The translations under genes and the position numbers were made by a program. 64,000 nucleotides of DNA, taken from the NCBI RefSeq assembly GCF_001700315.1, contig NZ_MASJ01000042.1:47643-111642 (forward strand). Direction: 5' to 3'. The DNA is from Caryophanon tenue. Its GTDB lineage: Bacteria > Bacillota > Bacilli > Bacillales_A > Planococcaceae. Shown one piece after another: positions 50,937 to 60,659 of the stretch (the first letter of the stretch is position 1; each line of letters opens with the position of its first letter). Below the pieces are notes generated by a model, which ran no database searches, was not told the origin of the DNA, and saw nothing but the letters and a program-made list of their open reading frames with translations.

Positions 50937-52430
50937 ATGGAACAAACATTTATTCAGTACATGAAGAAGATTCAACATTACAATGAAGCATTAAGCGTAT
51001 TATATTGGGATATGCGTACAGGTGCGCCGAAAAAAGGATTAGAACAGCGTGCCAATGTAATCGGAACATTATCTGCGCAAGTATTCGAATTACAAACAGC
51101 AGATGAGCTTGGCAATATGCTGACAACACTTGAGGCGCAAAAAGAGACATTGCCATATATCACAAAGCGTTTAGTTGAGGAAGTACGCGAGGCCTACGAT
51201 TTAAATAAACGTATTCCGGTGGCGGAGTTTGAGCAATTTACAATTGAAAAAGCACATTCAGAAGCGGCATGGGAACAAGCAAAGGAAGCGGCAGATTTCG
51301 CGATTTTCTTACCACATTTAGAAAAAATGATTGCGTGGAAAAAGAAATTTATCGGCTATTGGGGCGAGAAAAATGGTTCACCGTACAATACATTACTGGA
51401 CCAATTTGAGCCAGGCATGACAACGGCTATTTTAGATGATGTATTCGGAAAAGTACGTGCAGTTGTTGCCCCACTTGTACAGCAAATTGTCGCAAATGGC
51501 AAGCAACCAAATACAGATATGTTGTTTAAACACTTCCCAAAAGATGGGCAACGTGAAGCATCATTAGAATTACTACGCCGCCTACAATACGATTTTGATG
51601 CCGGTCGATTAGATGAGACGGTACATCCGTTTATGATTGAACTAAATCGCAATGATATTCGTGTGACAACGAAGTATGATGAGTATGATTTCCGCTCAGC
51701 GTTATTTGGTGTGATTCACGAATGTGGACATGCGATTTATGAACAAAATATTGATGAAAGCTTAACGGGTTTACCGCTGTGTACGGGCACATCAATGGGT
51801 ATTCATGAGTCACAGTCATTGTTTTACGAAAACTTTATTGGACGTAATGAACAGTTTTGGGCATATAATTTCCCCTTATTACAACAATATTCACTGCAGC
51901 AGTTCGGTGATGTTGCGGTTGATGATTTCTTAAAGGCAATTAATTTTGCGAAGCCGTCACTTATTCGCATTGAAGCAGATGAGCTGACATATGTGCTACA
52001 TATTATGGTGCGTTATGAGCTAGAGCGTGATTTATTTAACGGTTCACTACAAGCAAAAGATTTACCACAGCGCTGGAATGATTTATATGAAGAATATTTA
52101 GGGGTACGCCCACAAAATGATGCAGAAGGTGTACTACAAGATATGCACTGGTCAGACGGTAGCTTCGGGTACTTCCCATCCTATGCGCTTGGCTATATGT
52201 ATGCAGCACAGTGGAAGCATGCGATGGATAAGGACATTCCGAACTTTGATGAGTTGTGCGCAACAGGTGACTTAGCGCCAATTCGTGAATGGTTAACTGA
52301 AAAAGTACATCGTCACGGCGCGCTGAAAAAGCCATTTGAATTATTACAAGAAGGTACTGGTGAAGGACTAAACCCAACGTATTTAACGGCTTATTTACAG
52401 GAGAAATATACACGTCTATATGCGTTGTAA
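50937..52430 (+). CDS. ypwA: Metallocarboxypeptidase, M32 (Taq) family, YpwA
   Basis: A 497-residue zinc carboxypeptidase. The M32 zinc motif is H261-E-C-G-H265 in 'GVIHECGHAIYEQ', followed by 'GTSMGIHESQSLFYEN' with the third ligand Glu. 'RIEADELTYVLHIMVRYELE' and the C-terminal 'GSFGYFPSYALGYMYAAQ' are signatures of the family. It is a cytosolic, helix-rich, Bacillus-type enzyme that trims C-terminal residues. The ATG at 50937 follows GATGAGGTGA. It is divergent from the lyase gene and overlaps the next gene by 11 bases. Confidence 0.95.
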   Translation: MEQTFIQYMKKIQHYNEALSVLYWDMRTGAPKKGLEQRANVIGTLSAQVFELQTADELGNMLTTLEAQKETLPYITKRLVEEVREAYDLNKRIPVAEFEQFTIEKAHSEAAWEQAKEAADFAIFLPHLEKMIAWKKKFIGYWGEKNGSPYNTLLDQFEPGMTTAILDDVFGKVRAVVAPLVQQIVANGKQPNTDMLFKHFPKDGQREASLELLRRLQYDFDAGRLDETVHPFMIELNRNDIRVTTKYDEYDFRSALFGVIHECGHAIYEQNIDESLTGLPLCTGTSMGIHESQSLFYENFIGRNEQFWAYNFPLLQQYSLQQFGDVAVDDFLKAINFAKPSLIRIEADELTYVLHIMVRYELERDLFNGSLQAKDLPQRWNDLYEEYLGVRPQNDAEGVLQDMHWSDGSFGYFPSYALGYMYAAQWKHAMDKDIPNFDELCATGDLAPIREWLTEKVHRHGALKKPFELLQEGTGEGLNPTYLTAYLQEKYTRLYAL

Positions 52431-53823
52431 ATCATTTTCAGCAATTGTGACAAGTGATATACATGGGGAATTGCGTCGCTTCGAAACGATAGCGGCGCAT
52501 ATTCGCCAACAAAAACCAGCACTTCTACTTGATAATGGCGATTTACTGCAAGGTAGTTTTGAGCATATGTATGATACAGCGCATGAATGTGATAGCCAAG
52601 TGATTGCGCTTGCCAATGAACTTGGCTATGATGCGATGATATTTGGAAATCATGAATTTAATGAAACACCGCAGCGTTTGCATCAGCTACGCAAACAAGC
52701 AACATTCCCGTGGATTAGCTGTAATATTGGTGACTTTGCGCAACCGTATATTGTGAAGATGATTGAGGATGTAAAAGTAGTCGTGATCGGTGTTACTACA
52801 CATTTTACACCGCATTGGGATGAGCATGGCTATACGAAAGGTCTAAACTTTCAACAGGCATACGAAGCACTTGCTGCACAATTGCCACGTATTCGCCAGC
52901 AGGAGGAAGCGGACATTGTCATTGTGAGCTATCATGGTGGTTTTGCGCAAGACCCAAACGGCACGTGGATATTTGATGAAGGTACAGGTGAAAATGAAGC
53001 TGAAAAGATGTTGTATTTGCCAGGTATTGACCTGCTCATTACAGGACATCAGCATATGCAGTTTGTCGGCAAAAAAAATGGTGTTTCGTACATACAGCCT
53101 GGTTCACACGGGACAGCGTTTGCATCTGTAACATTTACATATGAACACGGCACTTGGCAAGTTGCTGCACAAATTGTGCCGGTAGTGGAAGAAGCGCCGC
53201 GAAAACCACAAGTGGAAACTTGGCTAGCGGAAACAATCGGAAAGGCCCCAGCTAGATTAACATATAACGATTTACAACAAACGATGATACAAGGGCATCC
53301 ATACATTGATTGGTTTCATCAATTTCAGCGACATATAACCGGCGCAGATATTTCTGTAACAGAACTGTTTTTTCAAGAGCAAGGTGGATTACCACAGCAC
53401 GTGACGCGTGAACATATACGACGCTGCTATCCGCGCGACAATGTACTCGTGACGCTAGAGATGACGGGTGCGCAAATTTGTGCAGCACTTGAACAAAGTG
53501 CGGCCGTATTCGCAACATATGAGGACGGAACACTTGATTATGCGGTCAATGTGTATCCAAATACATTGCAGCCATATCAATTTGACTTTATTGGTGGCGT
53601 GACATTTACATGTCAATGGCAACAGCCGGTCGGACAGCGTATTACGGATGTACAAGTTGGTGCGCATGCCATGCAAATGGATGCGGTATACACAGTGGCA
53701 GTGAATAGTTTTCGGGCAATGGGGCATCCGCCGTTTACGATGTACCAACAAGCGAACGAAATCAAACGCACTGTAGAAACAATTCCACAGCTATTAGAAC
53801 GTTATATTCGAAAAAGTGTGTAG
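52420..53823 (+). CDS. yunD: Calcineurin-like 5'-nucleotidase/phosphoesterase, YunD-like
   Basis: A 467-residue metallophosphoesterase with a C-terminal 5'-nucleotidase domain. Metal-binding motifs are 'SDIHG' (D13, H15), 'DNGDLLQG', 'GNHEF', 'SYHGG' and 'TGHQHMQ'. The C-terminal half has the substrate-binding pattern 'LPQHVTREHIRRCYPRDNVLVTLEMTGAQI', 'YDFDFIGG'-like and 'TVAVNSFRAMGH'. No signal peptide is present, so it is intracellular, like YunD. The substrate is probably a nucleotide or nucleotide-sugar. Start overlaps ypwA; the RBS AGGAG is rather far upstream, so coupling is likely. Confidence 0.88.
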   Translation: MRCKSFSAIVTSDIHGELRRFETIAAHIRQQKPALLLDNGDLLQGSFEHMYDTAHECDSQVIALANELGYDAMIFGNHEFNETPQRLHQLRKQATFPWISCNIGDFAQPYIVKMIEDVKVVVIGVTTHFTPHWDEHGYTKGLNFQQAYEALAAQLPRIRQQEEADIVIVSYHGGFAQDPNGTWIFDEGTGENEAEKMLYLPGIDLLITGHQHMQFVGKKNGVSYIQPGSHGTAFASVTFTYEHGTWQVAAQIVPVVEEAPRKPQVETWLAETIGKAPARLTYNDLQQTMIQGHPYIDWFHQFQRHITGADISVTELFFQEQGGLPQHVTREHIRRCYPRDNVLVTLEMTGAQICAALEQSAAVFATYEDGTLDYAVNVYPNTLQPYQFDFIGGVTFTCQWQQPVGQRITDVQVGAHAMQMDAVYTVAVNSFRAMGHPPFTMYQQANEIKRTVETIPQLLERYIRKSV

Positions 53824-53848
53824 CCATTTCTGGTTACACATTTTTTGT
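53818..53848 (+). terminator. Terminator of ypwA-yunD
   Basis: GTGTAGCC / GGTTACAC with a short loop (one wobble) is followed by ATTTTTT. Confidence 0.75.
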
Positions 53849-54003
53849 GCCGCGATTTTGTAAGCAACTAGCTTTATACATGCATTTTTCTGTCATATTC
53901 CCGTAAGCTTATTTATTTCATCGATATAAAAATGTTGTTCGAAGGAAACTTTTTGTGTATGATGAGCATATAAACATACATACGTAAGTAGAGGTGAGGA
54001 ATA

Positions 54004-54846
54004 ATGGATAGTATCATGAGTTTTTTTAGCACGAACGTAACTGACGATGTATTGTTAGCGCTAGGCTTAACATTGTTTGCAGGTCTTGCAACCGGCATCG
54101 GGAGTTTAATTGCGTTCTTTACGCAAAGTACAAATAAAAAGTTTTTATCAATTGCACTTGGGTTTTCAGCAGGTGTCATGATTTATGTATCATTAGTCGA
54201 GATTTTTGTGAAAGCGAAAGATGCATTAACAGCGGCACATGGTGATACAAAAGGTTATTGGTTAACACTTGTTGGCTTTTTCGGAGGGATGTTAGTCATT
54301 GCGTTAATTGACCGCTTCATTCCAAAAGCGAGCAACCCTCATGAGGTGAAAACGGTTGAAGATGTGCAATATGCACAAGAGCATGCTGAAGCGGAGCGCT
54401 TAATGCGTATGGGGTTATTTACAGCGTTAGCCATTGCGATTCATAACTTCCCAGAAGGTATTGCTACATTTATGTCAGTGATTCAAGACCCAAGTGTCGG
54501 TGTAGCGGTTGCCATTGCTGTAGCGATTCATAATATTCCAGAAGGTATTGCCGTAGCGATTCCGATTTTTTATGCAACTGGTAAAAAGATGAAAGCATTT
54601 AAATGGTCATTTGCTTCAGGTTTATCAGAACCACTTGGTGCATTAATTGCTTTCTTAATTTTAATGCCATTTTTAACCGACACGATGTTTGGCATTGTAT
54701 TTGCTGGTGTCGCCGGAATTATGGTGTTTATTTCAATCGATGAATTATTACCAGCTGCCAAAAAATATGATGAAGCGCATTCTTCTGTGTATGGTTTAGT
54801 TGCAGGAATGGCCGTTATGGCAGTCAGTCTAGTGTTATTAGCGTAA
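54004..54846 (+). CDS. zupT: ZIP-family zinc transporter ZupT
   Basis: A 280-residue membrane protein with eight predicted helices. The two metal-site helices carry 'HNFPEG' (about 147-152) and 'HNIPEG' (about 176-181), the hallmark of ZIP transporters. A long charged loop (about 105-135) precedes them. It imports zinc and possibly other divalent metals. Start ATG with GAGGTGAGG upstream. The next gene, 13 bases later, encodes a small Zn-ribbon-like protein. I do not see a recognisable Zur box. Confidence 0.93.
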   Translation: MDSIMSFFSTNVTDDVLLALGLTLFAGLATGIGSLIAFFTQSTNKKFLSIALGFSAGVMIYVSLVEIFVKAKDALTAAHGDTKGYWLTLVGFFGGMLVIALIDRFIPKASNPHEVKTVEDVQYAQEHAEAERLMRMGLFTALAIAIHNFPEGIATFMSVIQDPSVGVAVAIAVAIHNIPEGIAVAIPIFYATGKKMKAFKWSFASGLSEPLGALIAFLILMPFLTDTMFGIVFAGVAGIMVFISIDELLPAAKKYDEAHSSVYGLVAGMAVMAVSLVLLA

Positions 54847-54859
54847 AAGGGGTGTACAC

Positions 54860-55030
54860 ATGATTTATTACGAAATTATATGTCGTTATTGTAGACAGCC
54901 GTTTAAACTTGAAGAAGGCACAACAAAATATATGCGTTATAAGCAACGACGCCACGAAAAATTTTCATGTGATGATTGCGACCGACGTATTGAAGATGAT
55001 TCACGAAAATATTTATTTGACCGTGAATAA
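54860..55030 (+). CDS. Small zinc-ribbon protein, DUF2197/YlaI-like
   Basis: A 56-residue protein from ATG 54860 to TAA 55030, with AAAGGGGTG just upstream. It has two Cys pairs, C-R-Y-C (residues 8-11) and C-D-D-C (about 37-40), separated by a basic stretch, the layout of a treble-clef or zinc-ribbon mini-protein such as YlaI (DUF2197). It probably binds one zinc ion. The position right after zupT suggests co-transcription with the zinc importer, but the function is unknown. Confidence 0.7.
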   Translation: MIYYEIICRYCRQPFKLEEGTTKYMRYKQRRHEKFSCDDCDRRIEDDSRKYLFDRE

Positions 55031-55061
55031 ATATTTTCATAAAAAGTGGTGGTATAGCACC

Positions 55062-55115
55062 AAAAGTACAAAAATATCCTTCAGCAGTTGTCGTTGCTGA
55101 AGGATATTTCTTTTT
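55062..55115. repeat. Hairpin-only intergenic repeat, type A (copy R5)
   Basis: AAATATCCTTCAGCA (55072-55086) and TGCTGAAGGATATTT (55095-55109) form a perfect 15-base stem with an 8-base loop, and T-rich sequence follows. This is the same stem as in R1, R3 and R4, but the rest of the element is absent. It sits between the convergent Zn-ribbon and cheX genes and probably works as a terminator. Confidence 0.8.
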
Positions 55116-55163
55116 GTATTCAATTTAAAGCAGGATTTTATCCCCGCCTAGATAGACCTTGGC

Positions 55164-55622
55164 TTAAGATTCATCATCAATCGTTAAAAGTACAACTAAT
55201 TTGTCGCCTGTTTCTAGTGACATTGTTAATTGGAATGCTTGTTGGAAACCATATAACTTTGTATGGCCTACCATTACAGTTGGTGGCGTAATATCTAAGT
55301 CGAGCTGTTCTTGTCCAACATTTGTACATAAATTACCAGCAATCATATTACCAAGTTCACCAGTAAATGATTCAAGCATTTCGCCTTCGAGTGGCATACC
55401 AAACATCGAATGCCCAATTGTTGAAAATGTTGTTGGGATAGAGTCTAAAATAATACGTCCTTTTAAGTCGCCAACAATGCCGATAAGTACACCCATTTCT
55501 TGTTGCTCATACGGCTCAGCGGTAAGAGAAGGACTGCTTACTGTAAGAGGGAGAGGAATAATGGTTTTAATCGCTTGAATTGTGCCATTTAAAATAGTTT
55601 GGATATGTTTTGTGGTACTCAT
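55164..55622 (-). CDS. cheX: CheX-like CheY-P phosphatase
   Basis: A 152-residue member of the CheC/CheX/FliY phosphatase family. The catalytic E-x2-N motif is seen once, in 'ESFTGELGNMIAGNL' (about residues 88-102), as in CheX. The alternation of 'VGDLKGRIILDSIP' and 'LDITPPTVMVGHTKLYG' fits the dimeric CheX fold. It should dephosphorylate CheY or a related receiver. No other chemotaxis gene is in the window. GGGTGA precedes the start. It is divergent from the dynamin gene. Confidence 0.85.
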   Translation of the reverse strand: MSTTKHIQTILNGTIQAIKTIIPLPLTVSSPSLTAEPYEQQEMGVLIGIVGDLKGRIILDSIPTTFSTIGHSMFGMPLEGEMLESFTGELGNMIAGNLCTNVGQEQLDLDITPPTVMVGHTKLYGFQQAFQLTMSLETGDKLVVLLTIDDES

Positions 55623-55914
55623 AATAGGTCACCCATTTCTCATAGAATTTGTTCATTTATGTGAGGAAAGATTGATGTGTCGAAGGTTATTTGGCGATTG
55701 TTCGTTAAACAACAGCATCTGTATACCATCATACCATGTCTTAATGCTCATTTAAATGATTTCGATTATATGCGTAAAAAATACTATTTGGCATGTTTTT
55801 GTTAGTCGCTTTTCGAAAAAATTGAAAAACGTACAATTGACGATTCCTCTATTCTAAAAACATGTTAGAATATAAGGCATACTATATAAACTAGAAGGGG
55901 ATTTATAGAATAAA
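55623..55914. other. Divergent intergenic region cheX/dynA
   Basis: 292 bases with no gene. A TTGACG (55837-55842) followed by TAGAATATAAG (55866-55876) hints at the dynA promoter, but the spacing is too long for a firm call. Confidence 0.35.
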
Positions 55915-58900
55915 ATGAGCGAATTCGAGCAAAATTTAGAGCAGCTATTAAAACAAGCTGCTGTCCAATCACTTTTGTATAAAAACAATCAAGACGATGA
56001 GCGCCATGCAAAAACGGCATTGTTTGCGCGCAAATTGTTACAGCGTGAGTATGTTATCGGCTTTGCAGGTCACTTCTCAGCTGGTAAATCAAGTATGATT
56101 AATGCATTATCTGGAGAAGATTTACTAGCAGCAAGTCCAATTCCGACAAGTGCCAATATTGTAAAGGTGCACAAGGCAGATGAAGATTATGCGATTGTGT
56201 ATATGCATAATGACAAACCCGTCAAATTCGAAGCAGGCTATGAGTATAAAACGGTAAAAGAACTAAGTAAAAACGGCGACTTAGTACAAATGATTGAAAT
56301 TGGTCATGCTGGTTCGAATTTACCAGATGGTGTAACGGTAATGGATACGCCAGGTGTTGACTCAACAGACGATGCACACGCGATGTCAACAGAATCAGCG
56401 CTGCATATTGCGGATATTGTGTTCTACACGATGGATTATAACCATGTACAGTCTGAGTTAAACTTCCAATTTACGAAGCAGCTGATGAAATACAACCCAA
56501 ATGTGTATTTAATCGTGAACCAAATTGATAAGCATAAAGACAATGAGCTGTCATTTGAAGACTTTAAACAATCCGTACACCAATCATTTGCGGCATGGGG
56601 TGTTGAACCGAAAGCGATTTTCTTCACATCATTAAAGCAAAAAGATCATCCGCATAACGATTTTGAAACAGTGAAAAAAATCGTAATGGACAGTATGGAC
56701 GATTGGCAAGGCGAGCTTGTGAAAACAGCAGCTAATACATTAACGAAATTACAAGATGAGCATACGGCGTATTTAACAGCAGAAAAAGAGCAAATCATCA
56801 TGGATTCAACAGATGTCGTATTTGAAGATGATTGGAAGCACCGTGACGATTTATTAGGGCAGTATCACAAATTAACACAGCAAAAAGATTTATTAAATGT
56901 AGACGAGTGGATTGAACGTTTTGAGGATGCGCGCAAAGAATTGTTAGCGGATACAAAATCAGTTATTATTCCAGCACATTTCCGTGATTTACTCCGTGAT
57001 TATTTAGAAAGTAAGCAACCCGACTTTAAAGTGGGGGGCTTCTTAGGAAATTTATTTGGTGGTAAAGGCAAGAAAGAGGAAGAAATTGCACGTCGTGGGG
57101 CAGAGGTTGAAAAATCATACCAGCACGTAACGTCACAGCAAGTGACAGGTCATTTAAAAGGGCTAATGAAGCAAGCATTGCGTGATGTTGGCGCATTAAC
57201 AGAGGAACGCTCAGCGCAAATTGATGCAATTGCCTATGTGCCGACATTATCATTAATTGATGCACAAATTCAGCCAGGTACGGGAATTGCAGGCGATGCG
57301 TTACTAAACTTTGCGAACCGTGTAGCTGAAGCGACGAACCGTTTCTATATCGAACAAAGTGATGTGTGGAAAAAGGAAATGGCAGCAGAGCTTCAAAATA
57401 TGGCAACAGAAGTATCTGGACCAGTGAAAAAGAAAATTGAAGCGATGCAAGAAAAAATTGATGCGATTCAAGGCGTTGTCGATGTTGAAAACCGTTTGGC
57501 AGCTTCGGCATTAATGATGCACCAAGTGAGCAATGAAAACCGCGCAGAATCGAAATTAATTTTAGAGCGTTGGGAACGTGAATATGCACGTGCATTAGCA
57601 GAAATTCGTCTATTTGATGAGTCGATGTTGAAGCCAAAAGAGCAGCAAGAAGTGTTAGAAGAACAAGTAGAACGTGCACCAATTGCGACACTTGCTGTCG
57701 ATGAAGTCGTATCACGTGCGATGCATACAGCAAACTTAGTAAAAGATGTTCACGGCTTTACAGAGGTAGCGGAGTACTTAACGAAAAAGGTGGAGCGTTT
57801 AGAAAAGCGTGACTTCACAATTGCGTTATTCGGTGCATTCTCAGCAGGGAAATCATCATTCTCAAACGCGTTAATGGGCTCAAAAGTATTACCGGTATCA
57901 CCAAACCCAACAACAGCTGCGATTAATAAAATTCGTCCGGTATCACCAGACTGTCCACATGAAACAGCCGACGTTGTATTAAAGACGAAGGAAGATATGT
58001 TAGCGGATATTCAAGCATCGTATGCGGCAATTGGCTTAACGATTTCTTCATTAGAAGAAGCTTATAGTCGTGCACAAGAAGGATTAGCTGTTAAATTAAC
58101 AGACGAGCGATTAAACGTGCATAAATCATTTATTCGTGCATATGAGCAAGGGTATAACGAGTTTATGCCAAAGCTTGGCACAACGATTCGTGCTAATCGT
58201 GAAGACTTTGAAAAATTCGTCGCACAAGAAAATCGTTCATGCTTCGTTGATAATATCGACTTCTACTATGATTCACCAATTACACGTATGGGCGTAACAT
58301 TAGTAGACACACCAGGAGCAGACTCGATTAACGCGCGTCATACAGGTGTAGCATTTGATTATATTCGTAATGCGGATGCGATTTTATTCATTACGTATTA
58401 CAACCACGCATTCGCAAAGGCGGACCGTGAATTCTTAATTCAATTAGGGCGTGTAAAAGATGCGTTCGAACTAGATAAAATGTTCTTTATTGTAAATGCG
58501 ATTGATTTAGCGTCAAATGAAGCGGAAGCAGAAGACGTAAAAGGATACGTACGTACAGAATTACAACGCTTCGGTATTCGTTTCCCACGTTTATACGGAG
58601 TATCAAGTTTACAAGCGTTGAATGAAAAAGTAGACAGTGCAGATTACAATTCGGGTATGAAGCCGTTTGAATCGGCATTCCATTCATTCTTAAACGATGA
58701 GTTACGTGCGTTGGCAGTACAAGCGTTAGCAGAGGAAGTTGAAAAAACAGAGCAACGTTTATCCGATTTAATCGCACAAACAGAGCACAACTTATCGCGT
58801 AAAGAAGAGCGCTTAAAAGAGTTAACACAGTTAGAGCAAGATGTTGAGAAATATTACCGCGTACCGAAAACAGCAATGCTTGAATCGGATACGAAGCAAG

Positions 58901-59544
58901 AGTTAGATGAGTTACTGTATTACTTACTACAACGTGTGTACTATCGTTACCCAGACTTCTTCCGTGAAAGCTATAACCCAGCAACGTTTGCACATCAGCC
59001 GGCACAGCAAGCGCTTGAAGTCGCATTAAAAGAAGTGTTACAAAGTTTAAGCTTTGACTTAGCGCAAGAGTTACGCGTAACGAACTTCCGTTTAGCACAG
59101 TACGTACAACGCAGTTTATTAATGCTATATAAAGAAAATGTTCAAAACTTAAAAGAGAAAAACAACTCGTTCTCATTCTTAGGATATGAAGCCGAAGAGC
59201 CGTCATTACTGGACTTTACTGGACCATTCCAATCTGAAGTACCGTATGTATCGGTAAAATCACACTTTAAAAATACGAAAGCGTTCTTCGAGAAAAATGA
59301 AAAAGAAAACTTACGTGACGCATTAGAGAAATTAACGAAGCCAGACGCTGAGAAATTCTTAAATATGGAAAAAGAGCGCTTATTACAATGGGCATTTGCG
59401 TATGTTGCACAAGAAGCGGATCGCCAAGCTAATTACTTAGTCGACCAAGCGAAAGAGCAAATTGCAACGGAGCGTATGTTATTACAAGAGGAAAGTCAGT
59501 TACAAAGCTGGAAAGACATTTATACACAATTACAACACGCATAA
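55915..59544 (+). CDS. dynA: Double dynamin-like GTPase DynA
   Basis: A 1209-residue fusion of two bacterial dynamin modules, as in B. subtilis DynA (YpbR). Module 1 shows G1 'GHFSAGKSS' (about 53-61), G3 'DTPG' (about 144) and G4 'NQID' (about 202). Module 2 shows G1 'GAFSAGKSS' (about 639-647), G3 'DTPGAD' (about 798) and G4 'NAID' (about 861). Each is followed by long helical stalks. Such proteins bind and fuse or protect membranes, and in B. subtilis DynA contributes to tolerance of phage and pore-forming antibiotics; that is family knowledge. Followed by a sulfurtransferase gene 12 bases later. Confidence 0.92.
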   Translation: MSEFEQNLEQLLKQAAVQSLLYKNNQDDERHAKTALFARKLLQREYVIGFAGHFSAGKSSMINALSGEDLLAASPIPTSANIVKVHKADEDYAIVYMHNDKPVKFEAGYEYKTVKELSKNGDLVQMIEIGHAGSNLPDGVTVMDTPGVDSTDDAHAMSTESALHIADIVFYTMDYNHVQSELNFQFTKQLMKYNPNVYLIVNQIDKHKDNELSFEDFKQSVHQSFAAWGVEPKAIFFTSLKQKDHPHNDFETVKKIVMDSMDDWQGELVKTAANTLTKLQDEHTAYLTAEKEQIIMDSTDVVFEDDWKHRDDLLGQYHKLTQQKDLLNVDEWIERFEDARKELLADTKSVIIPAHFRDLLRDYLESKQPDFKVGGFLGNLFGGKGKKEEEIARRGAEVEKSYQHVTSQQVTGHLKGLMKQALRDVGALTEERSAQIDAIAYVPTLSLIDAQIQPGTGIAGDALLNFANRVAEATNRFYIEQSDVWKKEMAAELQNMATEVSGPVKKKIEAMQEKIDAIQGVVDVENRLAASALMMHQVSNENRAESKLILERWEREYARALAEIRLFDESMLKPKEQQEVLEEQVERAPIATLAVDEVVSRAMHTANLVKDVHGFTEVAEYLTKKVERLEKRDFTIALFGAFSAGKSSFSNALMGSKVLPVSPNPTTAAINKIRPVSPDCPHETADVVLKTKEDMLADIQASYAAIGLTISSLEEAYSRAQEGLAVKLTDERLNVHKSFIRAYEQGYNEFMPKLGTTIRANREDFEKFVAQENRSCFVDNIDFYYDSPITRMGVTLVDTPGADSINARHTGVAFDYIRNADAILFITYYNHAFAKADREFLIQLGRVKDAFELDKMFFIVNAIDLASNEAEAEDVKGYVRTELQRFGIRFPRLYGVSSLQALNEKVDSADYNSGMKPFESAFHSFLNDELRALAVQALAEEVEKTEQRLSDLIAQTEHNLSRKEERLKELTQLEQDVEKYYRVPKTAMLESDTKQELDELLYYLLQRVYYRYPDFFRESYNPATFAHQPAQQALEVALKEVLQSLSFDLAQELRVTNFRLAQYVQRSLLMLYKENVQNLKEKNNSFSFLGYEAEEPSLLDFTGPFQSEVPYVSVKSHFKNTKAFFEKNEKENLRDALEKLTKPDAEKFLNMEKERLLQWAFAYVAQEADRQANYLVDQAKEQIATERMLLQEESQLQSWKDIYTQLQHA

Positions 59545-59556
59545 GGGGCGAGTGAT

Positions 59557-60357
59557 ATGAGTGTTTTTGTAGAAGCAACGGAACTAGTAGGGCAAGACGT
59601 CATCTTTTTAGATGCACGTTTTGCACTGCAAGATAAGACAGCTGGCAAACGTCAATACGACGAGGCACATATTGACGGTGCGCGTTATATTGATTTAGAG
59701 GTGGATTTATCGGATATGGCAAGCACGCGTGGTCGTCATCCGATGCCGTCACATGCGCAATTACAACAAGTATTTGAGCGTTTAGGCTTACAGCTAGACG
59801 ATGCCATCGCGATTTATGACCAAGGCGGTGCACCGTTTGCAAGCCGTGCGTATTATATGCTAGCGTATGCAGGGTTTTCGAATGTACGTATTGTAAACGG
59901 TGGTTTTGATGCGTTAGTTGCAGCAGGGTTTACGGTGAATGCACACACTGTTCATGTGACAGCGACAACGATTACACCTAATTGGCAGTCTGCAATATAT
60001 GCGTCGCGTGACGATGTAAAAGCGATTGTTGATGGTCAGCACAACGCGGTTTTACTGGATGCGCGTGAAGCGGCACGTTATCGCGGGGAAGTTGAGCCAC
60101 TGGATAAAGTAGCAGGGCATATTCCAACAGCACGCAATTATTGTTGGGAGCAAGCAAAGGATGGCTCGTTCCTACGTGTAACAGATACGCTTACGCAAAC
60201 GGTCGCACGTGACGAAGAGATTGTTATATATTGTGGCAGTGGGGTTACCGCATCACCGGTGTATACATTGTTAAAAGAAGCGGGCTATGAACATGTAAAA
60301 GTATATGTTGGCAGTTTCAGTGACTGGATTGAAGCATACGACGTAGCGAAAAAATAA
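59557..60357 (+). CDS. Sulfurtransferase, two rhodanese domains
   Basis: A 266-residue tandem rhodanese. The N-terminal domain (about 1-125) is non-catalytic, with Asp in place of the active Cys ('IYDQGGAPFASRA'). The C-terminal domain has C226 in 'YCGSGVTASP', the loop typical of 3-mercaptopyruvate sulfurtransferases (CG[S/T]GVT) rather than thiosulfate types. 'GHIPTARNY' is the second signature. It transfers sulfane sulfur, probably from mercaptopyruvate. It is likely co-transcribed with dynA; a functional link is not evident. Confidence 0.9.
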   Translation: MSVFVEATELVGQDVIFLDARFALQDKTAGKRQYDEAHIDGARYIDLEVDLSDMASTRGRHPMPSHAQLQQVFERLGLQLDDAIAIYDQGGAPFASRAYYMLAYAGFSNVRIVNGGFDALVAAGFTVNAHTVHVTATTITPNWQSAIYASRDDVKAIVDGQHNAVLLDAREAARYRGEVEPLDKVAGHIPTARNYCWEQAKDGSFLRVTDTLTQTVARDEEIVIYCGSGVTASPVYTLLKEAGYEHVKVYVGSFSDWIEAYDVAKK

Positions 60358-60398
60358 ACAAAAAGCACATGCGGAAAATGCATGTGCTTTTTGTTTAT
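60354..60398. terminator. Bidirectional terminator
   Basis: AAACAAAAAGCACATGC and GCATGTGCTTTTTGTTT form a 17-base stem, between convergent genes. Confidence 0.9.
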
Positions 60399-60423
60399 TT
60401 TCATATGAAAAGCGGTGAATATA

Positions 60424-60594
60424 TTACGATACATGCAACGCTTTATGTGTACTAATACGTGCGAACACAATCGCCGCACCTGTTAATAATAAGCTATACC
60501 ACAAAAGAGATAGTGTACCTTGCGCAATACTTGAAACGACTAAAATCAACGCTGCGACAGCCATTAAAAGAATAGCGATATAAAACAATTTCAT
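60424..60594 (-). CDS. Small membrane protein, 56 residues
   Basis: A frame from ATG (60594) to TAA (60424) has AAAAGGTGAGG 8-9 bases upstream. The product has two hydrophobic helices (about residues 3-22 and 30-46) with a short loop and a basic tail, and resembles nothing I can name. The strong RBS, full-length hydrophobic pattern and shared terminator with the sulfurtransferase gene support it as real. It is downstream of the TspO-like gene on the same strand. Confidence 0.6.
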   Translation of the reverse strand: MKLFYIAILLMAVAALILVVSSIAQGTLSLLWYSLLLTGAAIVFARISTHKALHVS

Positions 60595-60659
60595 GTTTAA
60601 ACCTCACCTTTTAGACGGAATGATTTTATTGTAAAAGAAAATAAGTAGCGTTTCAATGA

